Shown: positions 13,614 through 26,800 of the stretch, piece by piece
Position numbering within the stretch: position 1 is the stretch's first letter
Layout: each line of letters opens with the position of its first letter
Source: Homarus americanus
Taxonomy: Eukaryota; Arthropoda; Malacostraca; Decapoda; Nephropidae
DNA length: 64,000 nucleotides
NCBI RefSeq assembly: GCF_018991925.1
Contig: NW_024722158.1
Span: forward strand, 8,994,420 to 9,058,419
Reading direction: 5' to 3'
Notes under the pieces: model-generated
What the model saw: the letters and a program-made list of their open reading frames with translations, nothing else
Told to the model about the DNA's origin: nothing
The model's database searches: none
Translations under genes and position numbers: made by a program

Positions 13614-16600
13614 GATTCCTTCCCATCTTCTATGGCGGAATCATATCGTATTCTGGCGCAGAATCCCACCGTATTTTGGGGCAGAATTGTACCGTACACG
13701 TATTCTTGAGTAGAATCCTATTGTAATGTGAGCGGAATCCTGCCGTTTTCTGGGGAGAATCTTACCGTCTTTGGGGATAGAATCCTACCGTCAGTTGGCG
13801 CAGATTCCTACCGTTTTCTGGAGCGATATTCTACCGTCTCCTTGGACAGAATCCTAGCGTATTCTGGGGCGGATTGTTTCCCTATTCTGGGACGGAATCC
13901 TATCATATTCTGAGGCGGAATCCTGACGTCTCCTGGGGCAGAATCCTTCCGTATTTTGGGCGGAATCGTATCCTATTCTGGAGCGGAATCCTACCCTATT
14001 CTGGGGAGGAATCCTACCCTATTCTGGGCCAGAACCCTGCTATCTTCTGGTGTGGGATCCTACTGTTTTCTGGGGCAGAATCCTTCCGTCTTCTCGGGCG
14101 AATTCCTACCATCGTCGTAGGCGGAATCCTCTTGTATTCTGGCGCAGAATCCTACCGTATTGGGGGCGGAGTCATACCGTTTTCTGTAGCGTTATCCTAA
14201 TGTGTCCTTGGACAAAATCCTAGCATAATCTGGGGCGGAATCCTGCCCTATTCTAGGACGGAATCCTACCATATTCTGAGGTGGAATCCTACTGTCTTCT
14301 TGGGCTGATTCTTATCGTTTTCTCGGGCGGATTTCTACCGTCTTTGGGGAGTTAATCCTACCGTCTTATGTGGCGGAATCCTATTGTCTTCTGGGGCGAA
14401 GTCCTACCATTTTAGAGGGTGGAATCCTGACGTTTTTTAGGGCGAAATCATAACATTTTATAGGGCGAAATCCTACAGTATTCTGACGCAGGATCCTTCC
14501 ATTTTCTGGGACAGAATCCTACCGTCTTCTCGGGTGGAATCATACCGTATTCTGAAGCGGAATCCTACCGTGTCCTTGGACAGAATGCTACCGAATTTGG
14601 GGCTGAATGCTACCCTATTCTTGGAAGGGGAATCCTACCGTATTCTGGGGCAGAACCCTACCATCTTCTAGGGCGGGATCTAACTGTATTTTGGGGCAGA
14701 ATCCTACCGTCTTCTGGGGCGGATTCCTTCCATCTTCAATGGCGGAATCCTACCGTATTCTGGCACAGAATCCTACCGTATTCTTGGGCAGAAATCTACC
14801 GTATTCTGGGGCAGAATTCTAACGTATTCTGGGGCAGAAATCTATCGTATTCTGGGGCAGAATTCTACCATATTCTGGAGCGGACTCCTACTGTATTGTG
14901 TTCGGAATCAGGCCGTTTTCTTAGCCAGAATCTTACCGTCTTTGGGGACAGAATCTTACTGTCTGCTGGCGCAGAATCCTACCGTCTGCTGACGCAGAAT
15001 CCTACCGTTGTCTGGAGCGATTTCTTACCGTCTCCTTGGGCAGAATAGTAGCCTATTCTGGGGCGGAATCCTATCCTATTGTGAGACGGAATCCTACCTT
15101 ATTCTGAGGCGGAATCCTACCGTTTTCTGGTGCAGAATCCTACCGTATTTTGGGCGGAATCCTACCCTATTCTGGAGAAGAATCCTACCCTATTCTCGGG
15201 CGGAATCCTACCCTGTTCTGGGGCAGAATAATACTATCTTCTAGCGCGGGATCCTACCATATTCTGGGGAATAATCCTACCGTCTTCTGGGGCAGAATTC
15301 TACCGTATTTTGGAGATGAATCCTACCGTATTCTGGCCAGAATCAGACCGTTTTCTGGGGCAGAATGTTACCTTCTTTGGGGAAAGAATCTCACCGTTCG
15401 CCGGGCAGGTTTTCTTTGAGCAATATCCCACTGTCTTCTTGGGCAGAATCCCAGGCATTCTGCGGCTGAACCTACCGTATTTTGGGACGGAACTTTCACC
15501 TTATTCTAAGTCGAACTACCGTATTCTGTCGCAAGAATCCTACGATTCGGGCAGATTACCAGATTCCGAAGCGAATCCTACCGTATTGTGGGTGAATCTG
15601 ACCGTTTTCGGGGCACAATCTACCCTCTTGGGGACAGAATCCCATCAGTCTGCTGGTGCAGAATCCTACCGGTTTCAGAGCGATTTCCTACCGTCTCCTT
15701 CGGCAGAATCCTGTCCTATTCTGGGACAGAATCCTACTATATTCTCAGGCGGAATCCTACCGTTTTCTGTGCATATCCTACCTTATTTTGGCGGAATCAG
15801 CACCCTATTCTGGGGCAGAATCCCACCATGTTCGGGCAGGATCCTACCATATTCTGGGGAATAGTCTTACCGACTTCAGTGCGGATTTCTACCATCTCTA
15901 TTGCGGAATCCTACCGACTGGCGCAGAATCCTACCATATTCTGGAGCAGATCCCACCGTATTCTACTCGCCAGAATCAGACCGTTTCTGTGGCAAAATGT
16001 TACCGTCTTTGGGGAAAGACTCCATCGTCTGCTTTTCACAGAATCCTAACGTTTTCTTTAGCAATATCCTACAGTCTCCTTGGGCAGAATCCTAGCGTAT
16101 TCTGGGGCGAAATCACCACCGCATTCTTCCACGGAATCCTCCCTGTTCTGAGTCGAATCCTGCCGTCTCCTGGGGCTGAATCCTACCATATTAGGGGCGT
16201 GAATCATACCATCATTCTGGGTGGAATCACACCACCACTTTCTTTGGCGCAGAATCCTGTATCGTTTTCTGGGCGATATCTCCCGTTTCCTGGGGCAGAA
16301 TCCCACCGTATTCTGGGACGAAATCCTACCTTTTCTGGGGCAGAACCCACCATCATCTGGTTTGGGATCCTACACCGTATTCTGGGGCCAGAATCCTTCC
16401 GTCTTTGGGGCAGATTCCTTCCATTTTATAGGGCGGAATCCCTGCACAATACCCAGGTCCGGAATCCTTCCTAATACCAGTTTCGAATCCTACCTATTCT
16501 GGGTCGGAATCTACCCTATTCCAGGACAGAAATCCCACCTTATTCTGTGGCGGAATCCACCTATCGTTTCCTTTAGCGGAATGATACCCTATTCTGGAGC

Positions 16601-19600
16601 GGAATCCTACCCTAATCTGGGGCAGAACCCTACTATCATCTGGGGCGGAATCCTACACTTATTCTGAGGCGGAATCCATATCGTTTCCTGGAGCGAATTC
16701 TACCTATTCTGCAGCGGAATCCTACCCCTATTGCGGGGCAGAACCCTTCCTCTTCTGGGCAGAATCCAACGTATTCTGGGGCAGAATCTACGTCTTCTGG
16801 GGCGGATCCTAAGCTATTCTGGTGCAAATACTCCCGTATTCTGGGCGGAGTCCTACTGTATCATTGGTGAATCCCCCATTTCTTGGGCAGAATCTTACCC
16901 TCTTTGGGGACCAGTCTACCGTCTGCTGGCGCAGAATCCTACCGTTTCTGGGGCAGAATTCTATCGTATTCTGGGGCAGAGTTCTACCTTATTCTGGAGC
17001 AGAATCTTACCCTATTCTGGGACGGAATCCTACCTTATTCTGAGGAGATCCTACTGTCTCCTGGGGCAGAATCCTACCGTATTTTAGGCAGATCCTATAC
17101 TTTATGGGTCGAATCCTACTATTCTGGCGCAGAACCCACCATTTTCGGTTGGGATCCTACCATATTCTGGGGCAGAATCCAGCGTATTCTAGGGCGGAAG
17201 CTTGCACCATTCTTAGACGGAACTATCCCTTCCACACACCATTCCAGGAAAGAATCCTACCATCTTCTTGGGCGGATTCGTACCCATCTTCGAGCGTAAA
17301 CCTACCACCATTTTGGCACCAAAATCCTACTTTATTCAGGGGGCACAATCCTACCCTCATCAGGACAGGAATCCTACCGTCCTGCGGAGAATTCTACCGT
17401 TTCTGGAGCGATTTCCTACCGTTTCCTTGGGCAGAACTAGCCTACTCAGGGCGAATCTTACCCTATTCTGGGCAGGAATCCTTCCATCTTCTGGGGCGGA
17501 TCTCATCCCAAAACCTACACTCTTTGGGTGGATCCTACCGCATGCCTGGGCAGAATATTACCATTCTGGAGCGAGTCTATTGTATGTGGAATCCCACCGT
17601 TTCTTCTGCAGAATCCTACCCTCTTTGGGACAGAATCCTACCGTCTTCTGGCGCAGAAGCTACCGTTTTCTGGGGCAGAATTCTACCTTATTCTGGAGCG
17701 GAGTCCTACTGTATCGTGGGTGGAATCCGACCGTTTTCTGGGGCAATCTTACCGTCTTTGGGGACCGTAATTGCCGTCTGCTTGGGCACAATCCTGCCGT
17801 TTTCTGGAGTGATATCCTATCGTCGACAGCAGAATCTAGCATATTCTGGGGGCGAATCTTTTATTCTGGGACGGAATCCTACCATATACTGAGGCGGAAT
17901 CCTGGGTCTACGGAGAAATTCTACCGTATTATTTTGGGCCAAGAATCTCCCTATTCTGGGTCAGAATCCTACACCTATTCTGGGTCGGAATCCTGCCTAT
18001 TCTGGGACGGAATATTATTATGCGGCGGAATCCTGTCGTTTCCTTTAGCGGAATCCTACCCTATTCTGGAGCGGAATCCCACCCTATTCTGAGGCAGAAC
18101 CCATCTTCTGGGGCCGGAATCACACTTATTCTGAGGCGGAATCCTACCATTTTTCTGGGTTGGGATCCTACCATATTCTGGGGCAGAATAGCGTATTCTG
18201 GGGCGGAAGTTTACCATTCTTCGACGGAATCCTATCCTCTTCTAGGCGGGATCCATCTTATTCTGGGAAGAATCCTACCGTCTTCTTGGGCGGATTCGTA
18301 CCACCATCTACGAGCAGTAGGCCTACCTTATTTTGGCGCAAAATAAGGTAGGCGTATTGTAGACGGAATCCGACCGTTTTATGGGGCACAATCTTACCCT
18401 CTTTGGGGACAGAATCCTACCGTCTGCTGGCGCAGAATCACCGTTTCTGCAGGAGCTTCCTACTCATCCAGGGTGAATCCTAGCCTTTTCTGGGGAATGA
18501 ATCCTATCCTGGCAATGGACATCCTACCTTATTCTGAGGCGGATCCATTTGGTGCATAATCTACCGTATTTTCAGTGAATCCCACCTATTCTGGGGCAGA
18601 ATCCTGCCATGTTCTGGTTCGGGATCCTACCATATTCGGGAATAGTCAACAAGTCTTCACTGGAGGATTTCTACCATCTTCTGTGCGGAATCCTACGTAT
18701 TCTGGCGCAGAATCCTACCGTATTGTAGGGGCAGAATTCACGTTCTCTGGGCAGAGATACCGTATTCTCGCCGGAATCAGACCGTTTTCTGGGCAGGTAC
18801 CGTGTTTGAGAATCATCGTCTGCTGGCAGCAGAATCCTCCACGTTTTCTTGAGCAACCTTCCAATCTCCGGGCGAATCCTATCGTATTCTGAGGCGAAAT
18901 CTACCGCATTCTGCGTCGAGTCTCCTTATTCTGAGTCGGAATCCTACCGTCTCTTGGGGCTAAACCCTACCATATAGGAGCGGAATCATACCCTATTCTT
19001 GGGACGGAATCCCACCCCATTGCGGGCCGCATCTTACCCTATTTTGGGGCAGACCTTCCATCTTCTGGGCGGAACCATACCATCTTCTGGGATGGGGTCC
19101 TACCGTGTTGGGGGAGAATCCTACCGTCTTCTGCGAAGGATTCCTTCTATCTTCTAGGACGGAATCCTACGTCTGTGTTTAAGAATCTATCGTTTTCTGG
19201 GCGATATCCTCCCCGTTTCCTCGGGCAGAATCCAAGCACATTCTGGCGGAATATACCCTATTCTGCGGGTCTACCACTTATTTCGAAGCAAAATCCTACC
19301 GTCTCCTGGGGCAGAATCCCACCGTATTTTGGACGGAATCTATCTATTCTGGGTGGAATCCTACCTGATTCCGGGGCAGAACCACACATCATCTGGTTTG
19401 GATCTTACCGTATTCTGGGGCCGAATCCTTCTGTCTTCTATGGCGGTTCCTTCCATCTTGTAGGGCGGAATCCTACCCTATTCTCGGTCGGAATCCTACA
19501 CTTGATCTGAGGCGAATCAGTTTCCTAAGCACGGAATCCCTACCTATTCTGGGAGGCGGAATCCTACCTGTTCTGGGGCAGAACCATACCATCTTCTGGG

Positions 19601-20470
19601 GCAGAATCCTACCGTATTCGGGGGCAGAATCATACCGTCTTCTGGGGCGGGATCCTACCGTATTCTGGGGCAGGATTCTACTGTATTCTGGGGCAGAATA
19701 CTCAGCATCTTCTTGGGCAGAATCTTACCCTCTTTGGGGACACAATCCTACCGTCTGCTGCGCAGAATCCTACCGTTCTCTGGGTCAAAATTCTATCGTA
19801 TTCTGGGGCAGAATCCTACCTATTTGGATCGGAATCCTACCTATTCTGGGTCGGAATCACCACCTATTCTGGGGCAGTAACTTACTGTATTCTGGGGCAG
19901 TATCTTACTGTATTCTGGGGCAGAATCCTACTGTCTTCCTGGCGGATTCCTTCCATTTCCTGAGAGATGAATCTACCGTATTCTGGCGCCGAATCCTACC
20001 GTATTCCAGGCAATTCTAACGATATCAGGGCAGAATTCAAACGTATTCTGGGGCAGAATTCTACCATGCTGGGCGGAATCCCACTGTATTGTGTTCAGAA
20101 TCAGACCGTTTTCTGGTCAAATTTACCGTCTTTGGGGACAGAATCCACAGTCTGCTGGGCAAAATCCACCGTTTTCTGGGCGATATCCAACCATCTCTTT
20201 TGGGCAGAATCCTTAGCGTATTCCAGGGCGGAATCCTACCTTATTCTGAGAATGGAATCCTACCTTATTTTGGGCCAGAATCCTACCTATTCACGTAAGA
20301 GAATCCACCTATTCTTGGGCAGAACCTACCATCTTCTAGGGCGGGGATCCAACCGTATTCTAGGAGCTAATTCCTACAGTCTTCTGGAGCGGATTCCTAC
20401 CATCTTCTGGGGCAAGGTCTACCGTATTCTTGACCAGATTCTACCATATTCTGCGCAGAATTTTACCGTA
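13614..20470. repeat. Super-repeat copy B of the satellite
   Basis: This is the collinear second copy of 1-8,050. Its first 1.77 kb (to about 15,390) differ from copy A only by scattered substitutions; the remainder carries many small indels. After about 20,470 the order changes and the sequence resembles 5,800-6,400 again (for example the GTGTTACGGAATCC and GTATACTTCGACGG words near 20,630 and 20,760), so collinearity breaks there. Confidence 0.6.
18321..18353. repeat. Perfect inverted repeat (15-bp arms, 3-bp loop) inside the satellite
   Basis: GCCTACCTTATTTTG (18,321-18,335) is followed by GCG and then by its exact reverse complement (18,339-18,353). The left arm is ordinary satellite. 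The right arm is the only reverse-oriented satellite stretch I found in 31 kb. In the parallel place near 10,110 the array runs straight on through further monomers, so here about 60 bp have been lost and replaced by the inverted arm. Confidence 0.9.
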
Positions 20471-23400
20471 ATGTGAGCGGAAACCTACCGTATTCGGGGC
20501 GGAATCCGACCGATTTCTGCGCCACAATCTTACCCTCTTTGGGGACAGAATCCTACCGTTTTCTGGGTGATTCCCTACCGTCTCCTTGGGCAGAATCCTA
20601 GCTATTCTGAGGCGGAATCCTATCCTATTGTGTTACGGAATCCTACCTTATTCTGAGGCGGAATCCTACCGTTTTCTGGGCGGAATCCTACCGTATTCTG
20701 GCCGTAATCAGACAGTTTTCTGGGGCAGAATCCTAACATTTTATGGGGCGAAATCCTACCGTATACTTCGACGGAATCCTTCCTTATTCTGGTCGGAATC
20801 CTACCGTCTCCTGGGGGCTGAATCCTACCATATTAGGCGGGGAATCATACCTATTCTGGGGCAGTTCTACCCTATTTCTGGGCCGAATTCAACCCTATTC
20901 TGGGGCAGAACCCTACCATCTTTTGGGGCAGAACCATACCATCTTCTGGGATGGGGTCCTACCGTATTATGGGGTAGAATCCTACAGTCTTCTGGGACGG
21001 ATTCCTTCCATATTCCAGGGCGGAATCTTACCGTATTCTCGCGTAGAATCCTCGCTATTCTGTGGCGAAATTCTACCATTTTCTGGGCGAATCTACTGTA
21101 TTGTGGGGTTTTCGCGTATTCAGGGCAGGATTCTACCGTATTCTGGAGCAGAATCATACCGTATTCTGCGGATTCCGACCGATTTCTGGGGCAGAATCTT
21201 CAACGTTTTGGGGACAGAATCCTACCGTCTGCTGACACAGAATTTCTACCGTTTTCTGGAGCGATATCCTACCGTCTCCTTGGGCAGAATCTAGCGTATT
21301 AGGGCGGATTCCTACCCTATTCTGGGACGGAATTCTACCCTAGTCTGAGTCTGAATCCTACCGGCTCCTGGGGAAGAATCTACCTATTCTTGGAAGAATC
21401 GTACCCTATTCTGGGGCAGAACCACCACCATCTGCTAGGGCGGGATCCAACCGCATTTTGGAGCAGATCTTACTGTCTTCTGCGGCGGATTCCTTATATC
21501 TTCTGGGCGGAATCACCACAGTATTCTGGCACAGAATCCTTCCTTATTTGGCTCAAATCCTACCGTATTAGGGCAGGAATTCACCGTATTCCCACAGCGG
21601 TATCCTACCATATTATGGTGCACAATCTTACCGTCTTTGGGACAGAATCCTGCCGTCCGCTGGCGCAGAATACTAACGTTTTCTGGAGTGATTTCCTACC
21701 GTCTCCTTGCAGCAGAATCCTAGCCCTATTCTGGGGCGGGAATCACCACCACCTTATACAGAGGCGGATTCCTACCGTTTCCTTGGTCAGAATCCTCACC
21801 CTACTTGGGCGATTCACACCACCTATTCTCGGCAGAATCACCACCTATTCTCCCGGGCAATCCTACCTATTCCAAGGCAGAATCCTACATACTCTGGGCA
21901 TGAAATACAACCTGTTTCAGGGAACAATCCTACGTCTTCTGGAGCGGATTTCTACCATCTTCTATTGCGGAATCCTACCGTATTCTGGGAGAAATTCCTA
22001 CTGTATTCTGGCCAGGAATCAGACCGATTTTCTGGGCAAAATGTCTTCCGTCTCTGGGGAAGAATCCTTTGTGTTCAGCGCAAATTCCTACGTTTTCTTG
22101 AGCAATATCCACCACCGTCTACTTGGGCAAAATCCGCCACCGTACTCTGGGGACGGATATCCTACAGTATTCTGTAACGGAATCCTACCTACAGGAGCGA
22201 TTACCAACCGTCTCAGCGCAGAATCCAGTCTATTCTGAGTTGAATCCATATATTATTCTGGGACAGAATCCTTCCGTTTCCAAGGCCAGAATCCTACGTA
22301 TTTTGGCGAGATCCTACCCTATTCTAGGCTGAATCCCTACACCTATTCTCTGGCGAATCAGCATCCTCTTCCGAAGGGCAGCATCCTATCATCTTGTGGG
22401 CGGGATCCTACCGTATTATGGGGCAGAATCTCCGTCTTCTGGGGCAGATTCTTCATCTTCTAGGCGGTATCCTACCGTATTCTGGTGCAGAATCTACCGT
22501 ATTCTGTGGCGAAATTCTACCATATTCTGAATCGAGATCTACTGTATTGTGGGCGGAATCCGAAACACGTTTACAGGGGCAGAACTCTTACATCTTAGGG
22601 GACAGAATCGTACCATCTGCTGGCGCAGAATCCTACTGTTTTCTGGAGCGATATTCTACCGTCTCTTCCTTTACAGAACCTAACGTATTCTGGCACGGAA
22701 TCTTACAACCTATTCTGGGACGGAATCCTGCCTTATTCTGAGGCAGAATCCTACCGTCTAGAGCCGAATCCTACAGTATTTTGTCAAATTCTATCTTTAT
22801 TCTCCGGGGCGGAATCCCTACCCTAATCTGGGGCAGGCTTCCCTACCATCTGCTGGGCCGGGATCCAACCACGCATTTTGAGGCCAGAATCTACAGTCTT
22901 TCTGGGCCGGATTCCTTATCTTCAGGGCGCGGAATCCTACCGCATTCTGGCACAGAATCCTACCTTATTTTGGCGCAAAATCCTACAATATTCAGGGCAG
23001 AATTCTCGTATTCTGCAGCACGGCATCCTAAAAGCATTATGGTGCACAATCTTATCGTCTTTGACAGAATCCTGCCTTCCTTGCGCAAATACTAGTTTTC
23101 AGCAATATCGGCCCGCACCCTCTCGCTTGGGCAGAATCTGGTATATTCTGGGGTGGGAATCCTACCGTATTATGGGACAGATTCTACCTTATTCTGAAAG
23201 CGGATTCCTGCACGTTTCTGGGTCAGAATCCTACCGTATTTTTGATGATTTAACACTATTTTCAGGCAGAATCCCTGCCTATTCTCAAAGCGGAATACAC
23301 TGTTACAGGGTCTACCACCTATTCTGGGGCAGGATCTATCCTATTCTGGGACAGAATCCTACCTTATTCTGAGGCAAATCCTCTCAAATTCCTGGGTAGA

Positions 23401-23869
23401 ATTTCTGCCTATTCCTGGGCAGAATCCTACCCTATTCTGAGGTAAGGAGGCCCTTCTTCTGGGGCAGGATCTACCGTATTCTGGGGCAGAAGCCTACCGT
23501 CTTCTGGGGCGGGATCCTGCACCGTATTCTGGGCAGAAATCTACCGTATTCTGAACAGGTCCCTACTGTATTGTGAAGTGGGGAGATAGAAAAGCCGTTT
23601 TTCTTGGGCAGAATATTTCCCTCTTTGAGGACAGAATACTACCGTCTGCAGGAGAATCTACGCTTTCAGGGGGCAGGGTCTATCATATTCTGGGCAGAAT
23701 TCTACCGTATTCTGGGCGGAATCTGGTGTATTGTGGGTGGAATCCGGCCGTTTTCTGGGGCAGAATCTTACCATCTTTGGGGACAGAAATCACCACCCGT
23801 CTGCGGCACTAAGAATCCTCCATTTGTGGACCGATATCCTACCGTGTCGCCAGGCAGAATCTTGCATAT

Positions 23870-26800
23870 TCTGAGGCGTAATCCTATCCTATTGTGGGAT
23901 GGAATGCTGCTGCTGAGGCAGGAATCACTTCCGTCTCCTGGGGACCCAAGGAATCCTTCCGTATTTGGGTCAGAATCTACCCTGTTCTGGATGAATCCTA
24001 CCCTAGTCTTGGGCGGAATCCTACCTATTCTGGGGCAGAACCTACCATGTTCTGGAGCAGTATCCTGCTGTATTCAGGGCAGAATCCCTACTGTCTTCTA
24101 TGGCAGATTCCTTCCATCTCCTAAAGGAGGAATCCTACCGTATTCTGGGGCTGAATTCTAACGTATTCTGAGGCGAAATTCTGCATAATTCTGAAGCCCA
24201 GAATCCTACTGTATTGTGTTCAGATCAGACCGTTTTTCCGAGTCAGAATCACGGTCTTTAGGGACAAGAATCCTACCTGCGTCTGCTGACACGCAAAAAT
24301 CCTAACGTTTCTGGAGCGTTATCGTACACGTCTCCTTGGGCGAATCCTAGCATATTCCGGATAAGAATCCTACCTTATTGTCGGGCAGATATTACCTTAT
24401 TCACTTGCGGAATCCTACCTATTCTGGGGCAGAACCCTACCATTTTCTGGGGCAGGGATCCTGCCGTATTCTGGAGCTAAATCCTACAATGAGGAGCCCT
24501 ACTGGAATGGATTCTACTATTTTCTAGGGCAGAATCCTACCATGTTCTTGTGCAGAATCTCACCATATTCTTGTGCGAAATTCACTGCACCGCCAATCAG
24601 GAGCGTAATCTACCGTATTCTGGGCGAAATCCGACCGTTTTCTGGTGCAAATCTTGCGTCTTTGGGGGCCAGAATCCTTCCAGTCTGCTGGCACAGAATC
24701 CTACCGCTTTCTGGAGCGATATCCTACCGTCTCCTTAGGCTGAATCCTAACGCATTCTGGGACGGAATCCTTCCCTATTCTGGTGCGGAACCCTACCCTC
24801 TTCTTGGGCAGAACCCTACCCTCTTCTGGGGTAGGGATCCTACCGTATTTTAGGGGCAAAATTTTACCGTCTTCTTGGGCGGATTCCTTCCCCATCTTCT
24901 GAGGAGCCGGAATCATATCGTATTCTGGCGAAAAATCCTGCCGTATGTTGCGGGCAGAATTCTACCGTACAGGTATTCTTGAGCGGAATCTACTGTAATG
25001 TGTGGGCGGAATCCTACCTTTTTCTGGGGCCGATTCACCGTTTTCTGGGCGATATTCTACCGTCTCCTTGAACCGTCCTGGCGTATTCTGGTGCGGATGC
25101 TTACCTATTCTGGGGGACGGAGATCTATCGTCTCCTGAGGCAGGAATACCTACCGGCTTATATTGGGCGGAATCTATCCTATTCTGGGTCAGGAGATCTG
25201 CCTATTCTGGGGGCAGAAGATCTTACCGTCTTAGGGGACAGAATGCTACCGTCTCTTGGCAGAATCTATCGTTTTCTGGGCGATATCCTACCGTTTCGCT
25301 TAGGCAGAATCCTGAAAGCGTATTCTGAGGTGGAATCTTACCTATTCTGGGGCAGAATCCTACCGTCTCATGGGGGTAGAAGATCCTACCGTATTTTGGG
25401 CGGAATCGTATCTTATTCTCGTCGCAATCCTGCCTATTCTGGGGAGAATACTACTCTATTCTGGGGAGTAATCTACCCCTATTTTGGGGAGGAGATCCTA
25501 CCCTATTCTGGGACCGAATCTACCATATTCTGAGGGAATCTATAATTTCCTGGAGCGGAATCCTACCTATTCTGGGCAGAATCCTACCTTATTCTGGGAC
25601 AGGAGCCTACCAACTTCTGGGACGGGATCCTACCGTGTTATGGGCCAGAATCCTCTCTCGTCTTCTGAGGCGGATTCCTTCTATCTTCTAAGGCAGTATC
25701 TACCGTATTCTAGTGCAGAATCTACCATGTTATTCTGTAGCGAAATTCACCTTATTCTAGATCCGACTTTCTACTGTATTGTAGGCGGAATCCAGGCCGT
25801 ATTCTGGGGGTAAGAATCTTGCAAATGTAGGGGACAGAATCATGCAAGTCTGCTGGCTTGAAATCCTACTGTTTTTCTCGGGGCGATATTTTACCCAAAT
25901 GTCTCTTTGTGCAGAACCTGCCGTATTCTGGCGCGGTCTTACCGTATTCTGGGACGGAATCCTGCCTTATTCTAATGGCGGAATCCTGCAAATCCTAGAG
26001 GCCAGAATCCTACAGTATTTTGTCCAGAATTCTATCTTGTTCTGGGCGGAATCCTACCTATTCTGAGACAGGGCTTCCCTACACCTCTGCTGGGCAGGAT
26101 CAGCCGCATTTTGGGGCAGAATCACTGCAGTCTTCTGGGCCGGATTCTATATCTTCTGGGGCGGAATCTACCGTAATTCTGCTTTAGAATCACCAATACT
26201 GGCGCAAAAATCCTACCGTATTCAGGGGCAGAGATTCTGCAAGCAGTATTCTGCAGCGGCATCTACGTATTATGGTGCACAATCTTATCGTCTTTGGGGA
26301 CAGAATCTACCGTCCAATTGTGCAGAATACTAACGTTGTCTTAGGCAATATCATGCCCTCTCCTTGGGCAGAATCTAGTGTATTATAGGGCGGAATCTAC
26401 TACCGTGATACTGGGACCAGATTCCTACCTTATTCTGAGGCCGGATTCTACCGTTTCCTGGGTCAGAATCCTACCGTATTTTGGGTGGATTCTTACCCTA
26501 TTTTCGAGGCAGAATCCTGCCTATTCTCAGGCGGGAATCTACCCTGTACCAGGGTGGAATGCTACCTATTCTGGGGCAGGATCCTATCTATTCTGGGACG
26601 GAATCCTACGCTATTCTGAAGGCGAAATCCTCTCGATTCCTGGGTGGAATTCTACCTATTCTGGAGCGGAATCCTACCCTGATATTCTGGGGCAGAGGCC
26701 CTACCATCTTCTGGGCAGGATCCTCCCATGTTCTGGGGCAAGCCCACATAACTTCTGGGGCGGGATCCTACCGTATTCTGGGGGCAGAATCTGCAAGCCA

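Larger units (their letters stand above)
1..15390. repeat. Regular half of the satellite, with higher-order repeat of about 18-20 monomers
   Basis: Within this half, monomer variants recur in a fixed order. A recognisable run is: ...TACTGTATTGTGGGTG, GACCGTTTTCTGGGGCA, CTTACCGTCTTTGGGGACA, CTACCGTCTGCTGGCGCA, CCGTTTTCTGGAGCG, ATATCCTACCGTCTCCTTGGG, CTAGCGTATTCTGGGG, then CCCT, CCTT and CTCC types, an ATCTTCTGGGG type, and back again. The marker GTCTGCTGGCGC recurs near 1786, 2241, 7247, 7730, 8146, 8566, 11,855, 12,271 and 12,733, giving spacings mostly of 395-485 bp (about 17-21 monomers). Monomer spacing stays close to 23 bp with rare 22-bp units, so this part looks well assembled. Unit length varies because whole monomers are gained or lost. 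Confidence 0.85.
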
